This document shows, piece after piece, positions 17,578-27,278 of a DNA stretch of 64,000 bases. The notes under the pieces were generated by a model. The model ran no database searches and was not told the DNA's origin. It worked only from the letters and a program-made list of their open reading frames with translations. Each line of letters starts with the position of its first letter. Positions within the stretch are counted from its first letter, which is position 1. A program made the position numbers and the translations under genes. Source of the DNA: Flavobacteriaceae bacterium (GTDB lineage Bacteria; Bacteroidota; Bacteroidia; Flavobacteriales; Flavobacteriaceae); NCBI GenBank assembly GCA_009827225.1, contig WUAI01000011.1, forward strand, positions 19,192 through 83,191, in the 5' to 3' direction.

Positions 17578-19518
17578 ATGAAACAAATTAAATCCTTTGC
17601 AGCCATTTTCGCTGTATTAAGTATGTTATTCGCTACAGGTTGTAGCAGCGATGACGGTGGATTCACGCAAACCGATGATGGTAGTGAAGAAGAAGTTACC
17701 GATCTATCGGGGAACTTAGAGTCGGATAGAATTTTGGATGCCTCTTTCCAATATAATATTACAGGTCCTTATTTAGTAAAATCAGGAGCTACTTTAACCA
17801 TTCCAGCCGGAACCGTGATCACCACTACGGGTGGAACCGACAAGTATATTGCGGTTGAACAAGGTGCAATGATCGATATCCAGGGAACTGCCTCCCTTCC
17901 GGTTATCATGAGATCTTCTCAAGATCCATGGGGTGGACTTCTTCTTTGCGGAGAAGCTCCTACTACTGAAGGTGTGGACGCAATCGCTGAGGTAGGTGGT
18001 CTTATCTATGGTGGAACTAATGCTAACGATAGTTCTGGTAACATTGATTATCTAATCATCGAGGATTCAGGAGCGCAAATCAACTCCGAGTCTCAGTACA
18101 ACGGTCTTACACTATATTCTGTAGGTAGCGGTACTTCAATCGACAACGTGGCTATCATCGACGGTACTGATGACGGTGTTGAGTTCTTTGGTGGAACAGT
18201 ATCCGTAACCAACCTATATCTTGAAAACAACGAAGATGATGCTGTGGACTGGACTGAAGGATGGAATGGAACTGTAACTAATACTTATGTACTTCATACT
18301 ATCGAAGGTTTCTCTACTGCAGTGGAAGCTGATGGTGACAACGCCAACCCTAAATTGATGAACTTCACTGCAAACTCTACCACTGGTGGAACTGCACTTC
18401 AGTTCAAAAAAGAATCGGGTGCTACGATTACCAACCTTGCCTTAATTGGTTATGAAACTTCTATCGATATGAAAGATGATGGTCCATTATCGAACGTGAT
18501 CATCGAGGGAGAAGATGGAGATCCAAACAATACTTACATTGCGCCTCCAACTGTGGACGTGACTATCTTTGACTGGGTATCTTCGAACAGCACAGGAGAT
18601 TCCTTTACCATCCTTGAAGGTGATGTAACAGGAACTGTAACTCTTGATCCTAACACAAACTACCTGTTGAACAACTCTTACATTGTTCAAAGCGGTGGAA
18701 AATTGATCATCCCGGCAGGAACAAAGATCACTGCTAGAGATGGTGGTGTAGATGTGTACATCGCCGTGTTGAAAGGAGGACAAATCGAAATCAACGGAAC
18801 TGCAAGTGACCCAGTAGTGATGTCTTCACAGTCTGCCCAACCGGGTGATTGGGGAGGATTAACAATCTGTGGTGACGGGCCAACTACTGAAGGTATCGAT
18901 GCTATTGCCGAAGTAGGAGGATTTGTATACGGAGGGAACAATCCTAACGATGATTCAGGAAATATCGATTATTTGGTAATTCTTGGAACAGGAGCTCAGA
19001 TCAACTCAGAATCTCAATATAACGGAGTATCACTTTACGCAGTAGGAGATCAGACTAGCATTAATAACCTTGCTGTGATCAATGGTGCTGATGATGGTAT
19101 CGAATTCTTCGGTGGAACAGTAAGTGCTACTAACTTATATTTCGAAAATAACGAAGATGATTCTGTAGACTGGACTGAAGGATGGAACGGTGGTATCACC
19201 AATACATATGTATTACATGAGATCGATGGATTCTCTACTGCCATTGAAGCCGATGGTGATAACTTCAACCCTTCGGTTACTAACTTCACTGCAGTTTCCA
19301 GTACAGGAGGAATTGCACTTCAGTACAAAAAGGAATCCGGAGCTACAATGACGAACGTCCTTCTTACCGACTATGCAACTAACGTTGACATGAAGGATGA
19401 CGGACCTGTATCCAACATCATTGTAGATGGAGTACCAATGACAACCGTAGACGACGATGTATTTAACGGAACTGCCGTAGATATCTCAGGTTGGTCTTGG
19501 ATTAACGCAAGATTGTAA
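17578..19518 (+). CDS. Lipoprotein with internally duplicated beta-helix domain, partner of the TonB receptor
   Basis: This 646-residue protein starts with a lipoprotein signal (LFATGC-S) and an acidic linker. Two copies of a unit of about 260 residues follow, starting near residues 65 and 368. Both contain IPAGT, WGGL, GG(L/F)(I/V)YGG, INSESQYNG, EFFGGTVS, DWTEGWNG and MKDDGP in the same order. The repeating short strands and Asn/Asp-rich turns suggest a right-handed parallel beta-helix. It has no catalytic motif that I recognise. The position behind the TonB receptor gene suggests a surface binding protein that works like a SusD equivalent. Function unproven. Confidence 0.85.
   Translation: MKQIKSFAAIFAVLSMLFATGCSSDDGGFTQTDDGSEEEVTDLSGNLESDRILDASFQYNITGPYLVKSGATLTIPAGTVITTTGGTDKYIAVEQGAMIDIQGTASLPVIMRSSQDPWGGLLLCGEAPTTEGVDAIAEVGGLIYGGTNANDSSGNIDYLIIEDSGAQINSESQYNGLTLYSVGSGTSIDNVAIIDGTDDGVEFFGGTVSVTNLYLENNEDDAVDWTEGWNGTVTNTYVLHTIEGFSTAVEADGDNANPKLMNFTANSTTGGTALQFKKESGATITNLALIGYETSIDMKDDGPLSNVIIEGEDGDPNNTYIAPPTVDVTIFDWVSSNSTGDSFTILEGDVTGTVTLDPNTNYLLNNSYIVQSGGKLIIPAGTKITARDGGVDVYIAVLKGGQIEINGTASDPVVMSSQSAQPGDWGGLTICGDGPTTEGIDAIAEVGGFVYGGNNPNDDSGNIDYLVILGTGAQINSESQYNGVSLYAVGDQTSINNLAVINGADDGIEFFGGTVSATNLYFENNEDDSVDWTEGWNGGITNTYVLHEIDGFSTAIEADGDNFNPSVTNFTAVSSTGGIALQYKKESGATMTNVLLTDYATNVDMKDDGPVSNIIVDGVPMTTVDDDVFNGTAVDISGWSWINARL
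17746..19437 (+). repeat. Tandem intragenic duplication (about 0.91 kb period)
   Basis: Unit 1 runs from about 17746 to 18510 and unit 2 from about 18650 to 19437. Equivalent motifs are 303 to 307 codons apart (YLVKSG at 17770 versus YIVQSG at 18679; MKDDGP at 18469 versus 19390). The copies are clearly diverged at the DNA level, so the duplication is not recent. Confidence 0.85.
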
Positions 19519-19544
19519 TAATCTTTCATAATAGTTTTCTTACT

Positions 19545-19576
19545 AAAAAAGGCTGTCGATTTTGACAGCCTTTTTT
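19545..19576. terminator. Bidirectional intrinsic terminator
   Basis: A 13-bp stem (AAAAAAGGCTGTC with GACAGCCTTTTTT) closes the loop GATTTT between two convergent genes. Confidence 0.85.
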
Positions 19577-19594
19577 TTTCGAATACTATATTAA

Positions 19595-19960
19595 CTAAGG
19601 TTTGTTACTCACCACTCGAGTACCGGTAACTTCCCAGGTTTTTACTTCAGAAATTCTCGAATCTACATAGCGAACTTCTTTCTTGGTATTTCCATTATAG
19701 AAGGTCCATGTGCCCACTTTTTCTCCATTATCATAAAAAGCCTTAGCGGTGTGAATTCCATTATTGTCATAACTATTCCACTCCCCTTGCAACTTTCCGT
19801 CTTTGGTGTAAAATCCTACCTGGGCTACTTCACCATTATCATGGTACAAGGTGGCCGAAATCAAATCTCCAGTCAATTCTAACTTCTTTTGTTTGTCAAT
19901 CTGTGCCATAACCGGAACAGCTAACAACGCAACGATAATAAGTACTGCAAATCTTTTCAT
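19595..19960 (-). CDS. Secreted MORN/YwqK-repeat protein
   Basis: The protein has 121 residues, with a signal peptide ending in VPVMAQ. Three repeats of the type (Y)xDNGExxxxGxWxxYxxNG follow (YHDNGEVAQVGFYTKDGK, YDNNGIHTAKAFYDNGEK, WTFYNGNTKKEVRY). This is the MORN-like repeat of the YwqK antitoxin-like family, common in flavobacterial periplasmic proteins of unknown role. No toxin gene lies next to it, so a toxin-antitoxin role is not supported. Confidence 0.8.
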   Translation of the reverse strand: MKRFAVLIIVALLAVPVMAQIDKQKKLELTGDLISATLYHDNGEVAQVGFYTKDGKLQGEWNSYDNNGIHTAKAFYDNGEKVGTWTFYNGNTKKEVRYVDSRISEVKTWEVTGTRVVSNKP

Positions 19961-20240
19961 AATAGGGCATTTATTAATGATTACTTTACAAATCTAACAA
20001 TATATTCACAATTAAACAACATTTACATAACATTAATTTTACATTAACTCTATATATAACTGTATTTCAACACTTTATGATTTTATTATTTTCACTTATC
20101 TAATAAGATTCTATCATAGAAAAAGACTACAAGTTGATTGGCGAACCTTTTCCTACATGAGCCTCTAAAACTCATAACCTTTTCGTAACATACTCTTCGA
20201 AAAATAATATCAATTTTGCCTATCCTTTCTTCGGAAATTT

Positions 20241-22508
20241 ATGGACAACATTTACCTAATCATGCTTATTGCTCTGGCTGTTTTGGCCATCGCCGACCTT
20301 GTTGTTGGAGTGAGTAATGACGCTGTGAACTTCCTGAATTCGGCCATCGGATCCAAGGCTGTTTCTTTCCGAACCATTATGATCGTTGCCAGTATAGGGA
20401 TCGCCTTCGGTGCCCTGTCTTCCAGTGGAATGATGGAAGTGGCCCGTAAGGGAATTTTTGTCCCGGGGGAATTTTATTTCGACGAAATCATGATCATATT
20501 TATGGCAGTAATGATCACAGACATCCTGCTGTTGGATTTCTTCAATAGCCTGGGTCTGCCTACCTCGACCACCGTATCCATTGTGTTCGAATTATTGGGA
20601 GCTGCGGTGTGTATGTCCATACTAAAGATCTATGAAAACGACGACACCATCCTGTCCTTAGGAAATTATATCAATTCTGAAAAAGCCACTGAAATTATCC
20701 TGGGAATATTACTCTCGGTGGTAGTGGCATTTACCGTTGGAGCCATCGTACAATATGTATCCCGTTATCTCCTTACGTTTAATTTTGAAAAGAAACCGGT
20801 CTGGATTGCTTCCATTTTTGGTGGGCTGGCCATCACCTCCATTTCGTATTTCATTATCATTAAAGGATTAAAGGGGGCGGCCATTCTTCCCGAAGAATTC
20901 AATGTATGGGCCAAGAACAACCTCTGGGAATTCATAGGACTCAATGCCCTATTCTGGACTATTATTTCGGCTGCAATTATCTCCTTCTTAAAAACCAATA
21001 TTTACAAACTTATTATCGTGGTAGGAACTTTTGCCCTAGCCATGGCTTTTGCCGGAAATGACCTGGTGAACTTTATCGGAGTACCCATGGCAGCCTATCA
21101 GTCTTACCTGGCATGGACCGCCGAGTTCGCGTTGAACGGTACACTTGCTACCGAATTCAGCATGGAGAGTCTGTCGGCCAAAGTACCCACACAACCACTA
21201 CTCTTATTACTCGCAGGAGTGATCATGGTGCTAACCTTATGGTTTAGCGAAAAAGCGCGACGGGTAGTTAAAACATCGGTGGATCTTTCCAGACAAGAAG
21301 AGGTCAAAGAACGCTTCAAACCCAACTGGCTGTCGCAAAATCTTGTAAGAGGGGTGATCGCGATGAATCGTGGAGTGAGCTATGTGCTACCCAAAAGCTC
21401 TCAGCAAAGAATATCGGATCGTTTTGCGCCTAACCATGCTTCGAAAATCTTAGATGCAGATGCACCTGCGTTTGATATGGTTCGGGCCGCAGTGAACCTG
21501 GTAGTCGCCAGTGTCTTGATATCCATAGCAACAGGAATGAAGTTACCGCTTTCTACTACCTATGTGACCTTTATGGTAGCGATGGGATCTTCCCTGGCCG
21601 ACCGTGCCTGGGGAAGCGATAGTGCGGTGTATCGTGTCGCGGGTGTGATCAATGTTATTGGAGGATGGTTTATGACGGCCATCACGGCATTTGGTGCTGC
21701 GGCATTGATGGCTTTACTACTCTATCACTTTGGCGGATATGCGTTGACCGTATTATTATTATTGGCGTTAATCCTGGTAGGAAGAGGTTATCTGAAAGGT
21801 GCCAGAGATACTCGCGAAATCAAAGAAGAGTTGGAATTCAGAAAAGCGGAAAGTTCTTCGGTGATGGGGGTGATTGAAGAAAGTTCGCCTAATGTTTCTA
21901 CTGTGATGAAACGAGGGGGAAAACTCATCTCAAATACCATTGAAAATCTTGCCAAACAGGATCTAAAAAAGTTACGTGCAGCGAGAGACTATGGAGAAAG
22001 GCTTTCTGATGAGATGGATGATCTCAAAAATCACGTTTTCTATTATATTAAAAATCTGGATGGAGATCTTCCCGGAGCCAGTCGCTTCTATTTATTGGTT
22101 CAGGACTCGCTGGAAGATTTAGTGCAGTCACTTACCTTCATCAGCAAAACCAGTCATAAGCACGTCAAGAATGGTCATAAGGGATTGCGTTTTAATCAAA
22201 TTCGTGATCTCAAAGAAATTGAAGAGAGAATTCTTACCCTTTTCAAAAATGTGAGAAAGGAATTCGACAATCAAACCTACGACAATCTTCCAAACATACT
22301 CGAAGAGAAACAGGACCTGTTGAATTTTATTTCCGATGAAATTGAGAAACAAATCCAGCGCACTGCCGACCCTGAAGCTAGTGCGAAGAACTCTTCTCTG
22401 TATTTCAGTCTACTATTGGAATTCAAAGATATCGTGGAGGAAACCATGATATTACTCGAGCAATATTTTGTGGAGTACAGCAACTCCAAAAAACCAGATA
22501 TACTTTAA
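20241..22508 (+). CDS. Inorganic phosphate transporter, Pit family, with C-terminal PhoU-like domain
   Basis: This 755-residue inner-membrane symporter carries the two Pit signatures: GVSNDAVNFLNSAIGSKA near the N-terminus and AGNDLVNFIGVPMAAYQ in the middle. It also has two (S/T)TT repeats, LGLPTSTTVS and KLPLSTTYVTF. Around 10-12 membrane segments are followed after about residue 520 by a soluble helical domain that resembles PhoU/DUF47, longer than in E. coli PitA. It should import metal-phosphate with protons; the tail may regulate transport. The gene is preceded by 280 bp of A/T-rich intergenic DNA with a possible -7 element CAATTTTG at 20211-20218. Confidence 0.93.
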   Translation: MDNIYLIMLIALAVLAIADLVVGVSNDAVNFLNSAIGSKAVSFRTIMIVASIGIAFGALSSSGMMEVARKGIFVPGEFYFDEIMIIFMAVMITDILLLDFFNSLGLPTSTTVSIVFELLGAAVCMSILKIYENDDTILSLGNYINSEKATEIILGILLSVVVAFTVGAIVQYVSRYLLTFNFEKKPVWIASIFGGLAITSISYFIIIKGLKGAAILPEEFNVWAKNNLWEFIGLNALFWTIISAAIISFLKTNIYKLIIVVGTFALAMAFAGNDLVNFIGVPMAAYQSYLAWTAEFALNGTLATEFSMESLSAKVPTQPLLLLLAGVIMVLTLWFSEKARRVVKTSVDLSRQEEVKERFKPNWLSQNLVRGVIAMNRGVSYVLPKSSQQRISDRFAPNHASKILDADAPAFDMVRAAVNLVVASVLISIATGMKLPLSTTYVTFMVAMGSSLADRAWGSDSAVYRVAGVINVIGGWFMTAITAFGAAALMALLLYHFGGYALTVLLLLALILVGRGYLKGARDTREIKEELEFRKAESSSVMGVIEESSPNVSTVMKRGGKLISNTIENLAKQDLKKLRAARDYGERLSDEMDDLKNHVFYYIKNLDGDLPGASRFYLLVQDSLEDLVQSLTFISKTSHKHVKNGHKGLRFNQIRDLKEIEERILTLFKNVRKEFDNQTYDNLPNILEEKQDLLNFISDEIEKQIQRTADPEASAKNSSLYFSLLLEFKDIVEETMILLEQYFVEYSNSKKPDIL

Positions 22509-22545
22509 TCGTAACTCCGTGGTCGATCGCTTGATTCAAATTGTC

Positions 22546-22553
22546 TAAATTTG
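22546..22553 (+). promoter_or_regulatory. -7 promoter element
   Basis: TAAATTTG, a full consensus match, lies about 20 nt upstream of the ATG at 22574. Confidence 0.45.
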
Positions 22554-22573
22554 AGCATTAATCTTTATCGATC

Positions 22574-23287
22574 ATGAGGTTCCTTTTTATTTTTTGTTCT
22601 TTTTTCTTTCTTCTGAAATCCAATGCTCAAGAATTGACGGGAGAACAACTTTTGGAGAAAACCATCGCCTTTCATGATCCCGGAGGAAACTGGGAAACCT
22701 TCAGTGGAACATTGAACGTCACTATGGAAACCCCGAAGGCCTCTCCCAGAAAGAGCACCATTGTGATCGACCTTCCGAAGGAACATTTCGAAGTAACCGC
22801 ACGGCGTGATACGAACACCACAAAATATTCGATCACCAAGGGAGCTTGTACCATCACCTTTAACGGAGAAACTAATATTTCCGAAGAAATCAAAAAGAAA
22901 AACAACCTGAGTTGTGAGCGGGCCAACCTGTATAAAAACTATTACACTTATCTGTATGGTCTTCCCATGAAGCTAAAAGATCCGGGAACCAAAATTGCCT
23001 CGAACGTAGCGCGACGAAATTTTAAAGGGAAGGAATACCTGATGATGAAAGTCTCTTACGATGAAGGCGTGGGCAGCGATGTTTGGTTCTTCTATTTCGA
23101 TCCCAAGACCTATGCCATGGAAGTATATCAATTCTTTAAAGGGAACCCTTTTGGAATGGGGAAAGATACGGGTGAATATATTTTACTTTCTGAAATGAAG
23201 ACTATCGAAGGGATCAAAATGCCCAAAGTACGGGCCTGGTATTATAACAAAGACGACAAGTACCTGGGCACTGATATCCTGGAATAA
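22574..23287 (+). CDS. DUF6503-type secreted protein (LolA-like fold)
   Basis: The protein has 237 residues with a signal peptide ending in KSNAQ. The N-terminal ELTGEQLLEKTIAFHDPGGNW and the central YGLPMKLKDPGT stretch resemble a flavobacterial family annotated DUF6503, which is expected to adopt the open beta-barrel of outer-membrane lipoprotein carriers. The family has no established function. The gene is monocistronic, with its own -7 element and terminator. Confidence 0.75.
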   Translation: MRFLFIFCSFFFLLKSNAQELTGEQLLEKTIAFHDPGGNWETFSGTLNVTMETPKASPRKSTIVIDLPKEHFEVTARRDTNTTKYSITKGACTITFNGETNISEEIKKKNNLSCERANLYKNYYTYLYGLPMKLKDPGTKIASNVARRNFKGKEYLMMKVSYDEGVGSDVWFFYFDPKTYAMEVYQFFKGNPFGMGKDTGEYILLSEMKTIEGIKMPKVRAWYYNKDDKYLGTDILE

Positions 23288-23316
23288 AAAAAGGAAGGCT
23301 TTCACCTTCCTTTTTT
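23287..23316. terminator. Bidirectional intrinsic terminator
   Basis: A 12-bp stem AAAAAAGGAAGG/CCTTCCTTTTTT with loop CTTTCA lies between convergent genes (DUF6503-type gene and nrdA). Confidence 0.85.
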
Positions 23317-23332
23317 CAATATAACACTTAAA

Positions 23333-25756
23333 TTAAGAGCCACACATCAAGCAATCCTCATCATCTTCGGCATCACGAGATTTGGCTAATAATTCTCGTA
23401 ATTCTTGTGCGGTTAAAGGTTTATCACTGGCTGCCGAGGTTGCCTCCACTTCGGTTTCGGCCATGACCGGTGCCGGTTCTTTTTTGGTTTCGTTCTTAAG
23501 CGTAAACTTAATGGCGTCTACGGCACTCTTGGTTCTCAAGTAGTACATTCCCGTTTTGAGTCCGCTCTTCCAGGCATAGAAATGCATGGAGGTCAATTTC
23601 GCCATATTAGCATTCTCCATAAAGAGGTTTAGCGACTGGGATTGATCGATGAAGTATCCTCTGTGACGTGACATATCGATGATGTCCTTCATGCTCAATT
23701 CCCAAACGGTTTTATATAACTCTTTCAATTCCTGCGGAATGATGTCCACATTCTGGATGGATCCGTTGGCTCTCATTATCTCTTCCTTCAAATCGTCGTT
23801 CCATAGACCTAGTTTCACTAAATCCTCCAGAAGGTGCTTGTTCACAACAATGAACTCACCGGACAATACTCTTCGCGTGTAGATGTTGGAAGTGTATGGC
23901 TCGAAAGCTTCATTGTTTCCAAGAATTTGTGAGGTAGAAGCCGTTGGCATAGGCGCTACCAGCAGGGAGTTTCGCACTCCGTGTTTCTTCACGTCTTTTC
24001 TCAGCTTGGCCCAATCCCATCTTCCGCTTAACTCTTCGTCTTTGATATTCCATAAGTTGTGCTGGAATTCTCCTTTAGAGATCGGAGAACCTTTATAAGT
24101 TTCATAAGGCCCATCCACTTTTGCTTCCTCCATCGATGCCGATACGGCTGCAAAATATAAGGTCTCAAAAATCTCCTGGTTCAGTTTCTTGGCTTCATCG
24201 CTGGTAAATGGTAAACGAAGCATGATAAAGGTATCTGCCAGTCCCTGAACACCGAGTCCTACCGGACGGTGACGGAAATTAGAATTCTCTGCCTCTTTCA
24301 CCGGATAATAGTTGCGGTCGATCACACGGTTAAGGTTCTTGGTTACTCGCCTGGTTACGTTGAACAATTCTTGATGATCGAACTCTCCATTCTTGATGAA
24401 CATCGGCAGTGCGATGGAAGCGAGGTTACACACGGCTACTTCATCAGGAGAGGTATACTCCAGGATCTCTGTACATAGGTTGGATGAACGAATCGTTCCT
24501 AAATTCTGCTGGTTACTCTTGCGGTTCGCAGCATCCTTGTACAACATGTAAGGGGTCCCGGTTTCGATTTGAGATTCGAGAATTTTCTCCCAAAGTTCTC
24601 TTGCCTTGATTGTTTTGCGACCACGGTCCTCGGCTTCATACTTCAGATACAGTTTCTCAAATTCTTCACTGTGACTGTCAAATAATCCCGGGCATTCGTT
24701 AGGACACATCAAAGTCCATTCTCCATCATCCTGAACTCGTTTCATGAATAGATCCGGAATCCACATGGCGTAGAAAAGATCGCGCGCACGCATTTCTTCC
24801 TTACCGTGATTCTTCTTCAAATCCAGGAAATCGAAAATATCGGCATGCCATGGTTCTACATAAATGGCAAAACTTCCTTTTCTTTTTCCGCCGCCCTGGT
24901 CCACATATCTGGCAGTGTCATTGAAAACTCGCAGCATAGGAACAATACCGTTTGAGGTTCCGTTAGTTCCCGCTATGTAAGATCCCGTAGCACGGATGTT
25001 GTGAATAGACAATCCAATACCTCCGGCCGATTGTGAGATTTTCGCCGTTTGTTTCAAGGTATCGTAGATCCCATCAATACTATCATCCTTCATCGCCAGT
25101 AAGAAACAAGACGACATCTGTGGCTTTGGAGTCCCACTGTTGAAAAGAGTTGGAGTTGCGTGAGTGAAATACTTCTTCGACATCAACTCGTAAGTCTCTT
25201 TGGCTGCTTCCAGATCATTGAGGTGGATACCAATTGAAACTCTCATGAGCATATGCTGAGGCCGCTCTGCAATTTGCCCGTTCAATTTCAGAAGGTAGGA
25301 ACGCTCCAGGGTTTTAAATCCGAAATAATCATACCCAAAATCACGGTTATAGATGATCGTGGAATCCAGTTCATCAGCATTGTCTTTGATGATCTTGTAC
25401 ACTTCGTCGCTAAGTAATGGAGCTTTCTTGCCTGTACGCGGATTTACATATTCGTACAGGTCTGTCATTACTTCGGAAAAGGTCTTTTTGGTGTTCTTGT
25501 GAAGGTTGGACACCGAAATTCTTGCAGCTAGTCTCGCATAATCGGGATGTGAAACCGTCATAGTAGCAGCGATCTCTGCTGCCAGCGTATCCAATTCACT
25601 TGTAGTTACCCCATCATACAAACCTTCAATAACCCGCATGGCTACTTTCACCGGGTCTACCAATTCGTTTAATCCGTAACACAATTTTCGAACCCTTGCG
25701 GTGATCTTATCGAACATTATGGGTTCTTTGCGGCCGTCTCTTTTAATTACATTCAT
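23333..25756 (-). CDS. nrdA: Ribonucleoside-diphosphate reductase, alpha subunit (class Ia)
   Basis: This is the catalytic subunit that reduces NDPs to dNDPs. An N-terminal ATP-cone (about 1-95, [16 protein letters not shown]) is the allosteric activity site. The active-site motif NLCTEILE and MSSCFLL supply the redox cysteines, and the C-terminal CLMCGS is the swinging thiol pair. I start at MNVIKRDG because family members begin there; an in-frame ATG at 25807 adds 17 residues and cannot be excluded. The length is 807 residues. It is cotranscribed with nrdB, which lies upstream (order nrdB-nrdA). Confidence 0.95.
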   Translation of the reverse strand: MNVIKRDGRKEPIMFDKITARVRKLCYGLNELVDPVKVAMRVIEGLYDGVTTSELDTLAAEIAATMTVSHPDYARLAARISVSNLHKNTKKTFSEVMTDLYEYVNPRTGKKAPLLSDEVYKIIKDNADELDSTIIYNRDFGYDYFGFKTLERSYLLKLNGQIAERPQHMLMRVSIGIHLNDLEAAKETYELMSKKYFTHATPTLFNSGTPKPQMSSCFLLAMKDDSIDGIYDTLKQTAKISQSAGGIGLSIHNIRATGSYIAGTNGTSNGIVPMLRVFNDTARYVDQGGGKRKGSFAIYVEPWHADIFDFLDLKKNHGKEEMRARDLFYAMWIPDLFMKRVQDDGEWTLMCPNECPGLFDSHSEEFEKLYLKYEAEDRGRKTIKARELWEKILESQIETGTPYMLYKDAANRKSNQQNLGTIRSSNLCTEILEYTSPDEVAVCNLASIALPMFIKNGEFDHQELFNVTRRVTKNLNRVIDRNYYPVKEAENSNFRHRPVGLGVQGLADTFIMLRLPFTSDEAKKLNQEIFETLYFAAVSASMEEAKVDGPYETYKGSPISKGEFQHNLWNIKDEELSGRWDWAKLRKDVKKHGVRNSLLVAPMPTASTSQILGNNEAFEPYTSNIYTRRVLSGEFIVVNKHLLEDLVKLGLWNDDLKEEIMRANGSIQNVDIIPQELKELYKTVWELSMKDIIDMSRHRGYFIDQSQSLNLFMENANMAKLTSMHFYAWKSGLKTGMYYLRTKSAVDAIKFTLKNETKKEPAPVMAETEVEATSAASDKPLTAQELRELLAKSRDAEDDEDCLMCGS

Positions 25757-25878
25757 TGTTCTTACTGGTTGATATTTGAAAAATTCGATAAAATTCTCTT
25801 GCTGCATGATGTCAAATCACACATTATCAAGAGTTTAAATTAAAATCCGCTGCCTTGGGGCGGGCAAACGGAAGTTGA

Positions 25879-26856
25879 TTAAAAATCTGCGTCGAAGCTA
25901 ATCTTATTCGCTTCTTTGTCTTTATTGGTTACCCCAGCTTTCTGATATTCTGAAACTCTCTTTTCGAAGAAGTTCGTTTTCCCCTGAAGTGAGATCATAT
26001 CCATAAAGTCGAATGGATTGCTGGCGTTGTATTCTTTCTCACAACCTAATTCCACCAACAAACGGTCGGTTACGAATTCCAGGTATTGGGTCATGAGCTT
26101 CGCATTCATTCCTATAAGGCTTACCGGAAGAGATTCGGTGATGAATTCTCTTTCGATATTTAAGGCGTCTACTAGTATTCCACGAATTCGTTCTTTAGGT
26201 ACTTTGTTGATCAGGTGATGATTGTGCAGGTGCACGGCAAAATCACAGTGAACTCCTTCGTCGCGGGATATCAATTCATTGGAGAAAGTAAGCCCAGGCA
26301 TCAATCCGCGTTTTTTCAACCAGAAAATAGAACAAAAGGCCCCGCTGAAGAATATTCCTTCCACGGCTGCAAATGCGATCAGTCGTTCAGCAAAACTTGG
26401 ACTCTCGATCCATTTTAATGCCCAATCGGCCTTTTTCTTAATGGCCGGAAAATTCTCGATCGCTTTGAAAAGAACATCTTTTTCCTTGTCGTCCTTCACA
26501 TAGGTGTCAATGAGTAACGAATAGGTTTCGCTATGAATGTTCTCCATCATGATCTGGAAGCCATAGAAAAACTTAGCCTCGCTATACTGAACTTCATTTA
26601 CAAAGTTCTCGGCCAAATTTTCATTCACGATCCCATCACTTGCTGCAAAAAACGCCAAAATGTGTTTGATGAAATAGCGTTCATCATCATTCAGCTTTGA
26701 GGTCCAATCTGTCAAATCCTGGTGCAAATCAATCTCTTCTGCGGTCCAAAAACTCGCTTCAGATTTCTTATACCATTCCCAAATATCATGATGTTGAATA
26801 GGGAAAATTACAAATCGATCCTTGTTTTCTGCTAAAATGGGTTCTACTGCACTCAT
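25879..26856 (-). CDS. nrdB: Ribonucleoside-diphosphate reductase, beta subunit
   Basis: This is the diiron/tyrosyl-radical subunit, 325 residues. Iron ligands are visible in [15 protein letters not shown] (Glu, His and the radical Tyr region), [12 protein letters not shown] and [11 protein letters not shown]. The C-terminal tail ends in acidic residues and Phe, as needed to dock on NrdA. It needs oxygen to form its radical, which is of interest beside a hypoxia regulon further downstream. The 122-nt gap to nrdA and the long leader upstream suggest regulated expression. Confidence 0.95.
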   Translation of the reverse strand: MSAVEPILAENKDRFVIFPIQHHDIWEWYKKSEASFWTAEEIDLHQDLTDWTSKLNDDERYFIKHILAFFAASDGIVNENLAENFVNEVQYSEAKFFYGFQIMMENIHSETYSLLIDTYVKDDKEKDVLFKAIENFPAIKKKADWALKWIESPSFAERLIAFAAVEGIFFSGAFCSIFWLKKRGLMPGLTFSNELISRDEGVHCDFAVHLHNHHLINKVPKERIRGILVDALNIEREFITESLPVSLIGMNAKLMTQYLEFVTDRLLVELGCEKEYNASNPFDFMDMISLQGKTNFFEKRVSEYQKAGVTNKDKEANKISFDADF

Positions 26857-26954
26857 TGTCCTTCGTTTTTAAATTTTGTTGTATGATTTCTGATTACTAG
26901 GGACTAACAAATATGGAAAATTTTAGAACGAAAAAGAGAAAAATGAGATTTAGG

Positions 26955-27166
26955 TTTTCAACAAAGTTTTCAACACGTAAGTATTAGCATTGTTATTATT
27001 CTAATGTTAAAATAATTACTTAAATTATTGATAATCAATTATTTAAGTATAATCCCTCAAAGTTATGAACAATTAAATAAATTCCCGTTGAAAACCCCAA
27101 AAGGCTGTGAATTTACGGTACTTCGACAACAATTTCGTAACGTTTTGGTAACCTGTTTTTTCAACA
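26955..27166. repeat. Four copies of TTTTCAAC(A/G) upstream of nrdB
   Basis: Copies on the plus strand are at 26955-26963, 26967-26975 (12 bp apart) and 27158-27166. One lies on the minus strand at 27086-27094. Repeated 9-mers in an nrd leader may bind a regulator such as DnaA or NrdR, but the sequence is not the E. coli DnaA box. Confidence 0.5.
27018..27048. repeat. 31-bp near-perfect inverted repeat upstream of nrdB
   Basis: Two 15-bp arms around a single central A match at 14 of 15 positions. The arms are ACTTAAATTATTGAT and its counterpart ending ATTTAAGT. It is A/T-rich and followed by no T-run, so it is more likely a protein-binding site than a terminator. Confidence 0.6.
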
Positions 27167-27230
27167 CAATTTCTTGAGAAAAAAAATGAACAATGCCGAT
27201 GAAAAACATCAAACTTTAACATAGAAAGTA

Positions 27231-27257
27231 AAAAACCGAAGCGCGAACTTCGGTTTT
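27231..27257 (-). terminator. Intrinsic terminator of the 27279-27881 lipoprotein gene
   Basis: Stem AAAACCGAAG/CTTCGGTTTT with loop CGCGAA. On the minus strand it is followed by a run of T. Confidence 0.8.
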
Positions 27258-27278
27258 GATTTTTATTTAAGAAATGAA

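Larger units (their letters stand above)
26857..27230. other. Long nrd leader/intergenic region (374 bp) with repeats, no convincing gene
   Basis: The stretch is strongly A/T-rich. It holds a 31-bp imperfect palindrome and four copies of TTTTCAAC, listed separately, and a weak -7 element CATATTTG on the minus strand at 26908-26915. I see no conserved reading frame in it. It most likely contains the nrdBA promoter and its regulatory sites. No NrdR box pair of the standard form was recognised. Confidence 0.55.

Noticed and set aside
19595..19960. MORN/YwqK protein as an antitoxin
   Set aside because: It has a signal peptide and no neighbouring toxin gene; the repeat alone does not support a toxin-antitoxin pair.
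27029..27037. TTGAT-A-ATCAA core of the nrd palindrome as an FNR/FixK site
   Set aside because: The half-sites are separated by one base, not four, so a CRP-family dimer would not fit. No -7 element stands 23 nt away.
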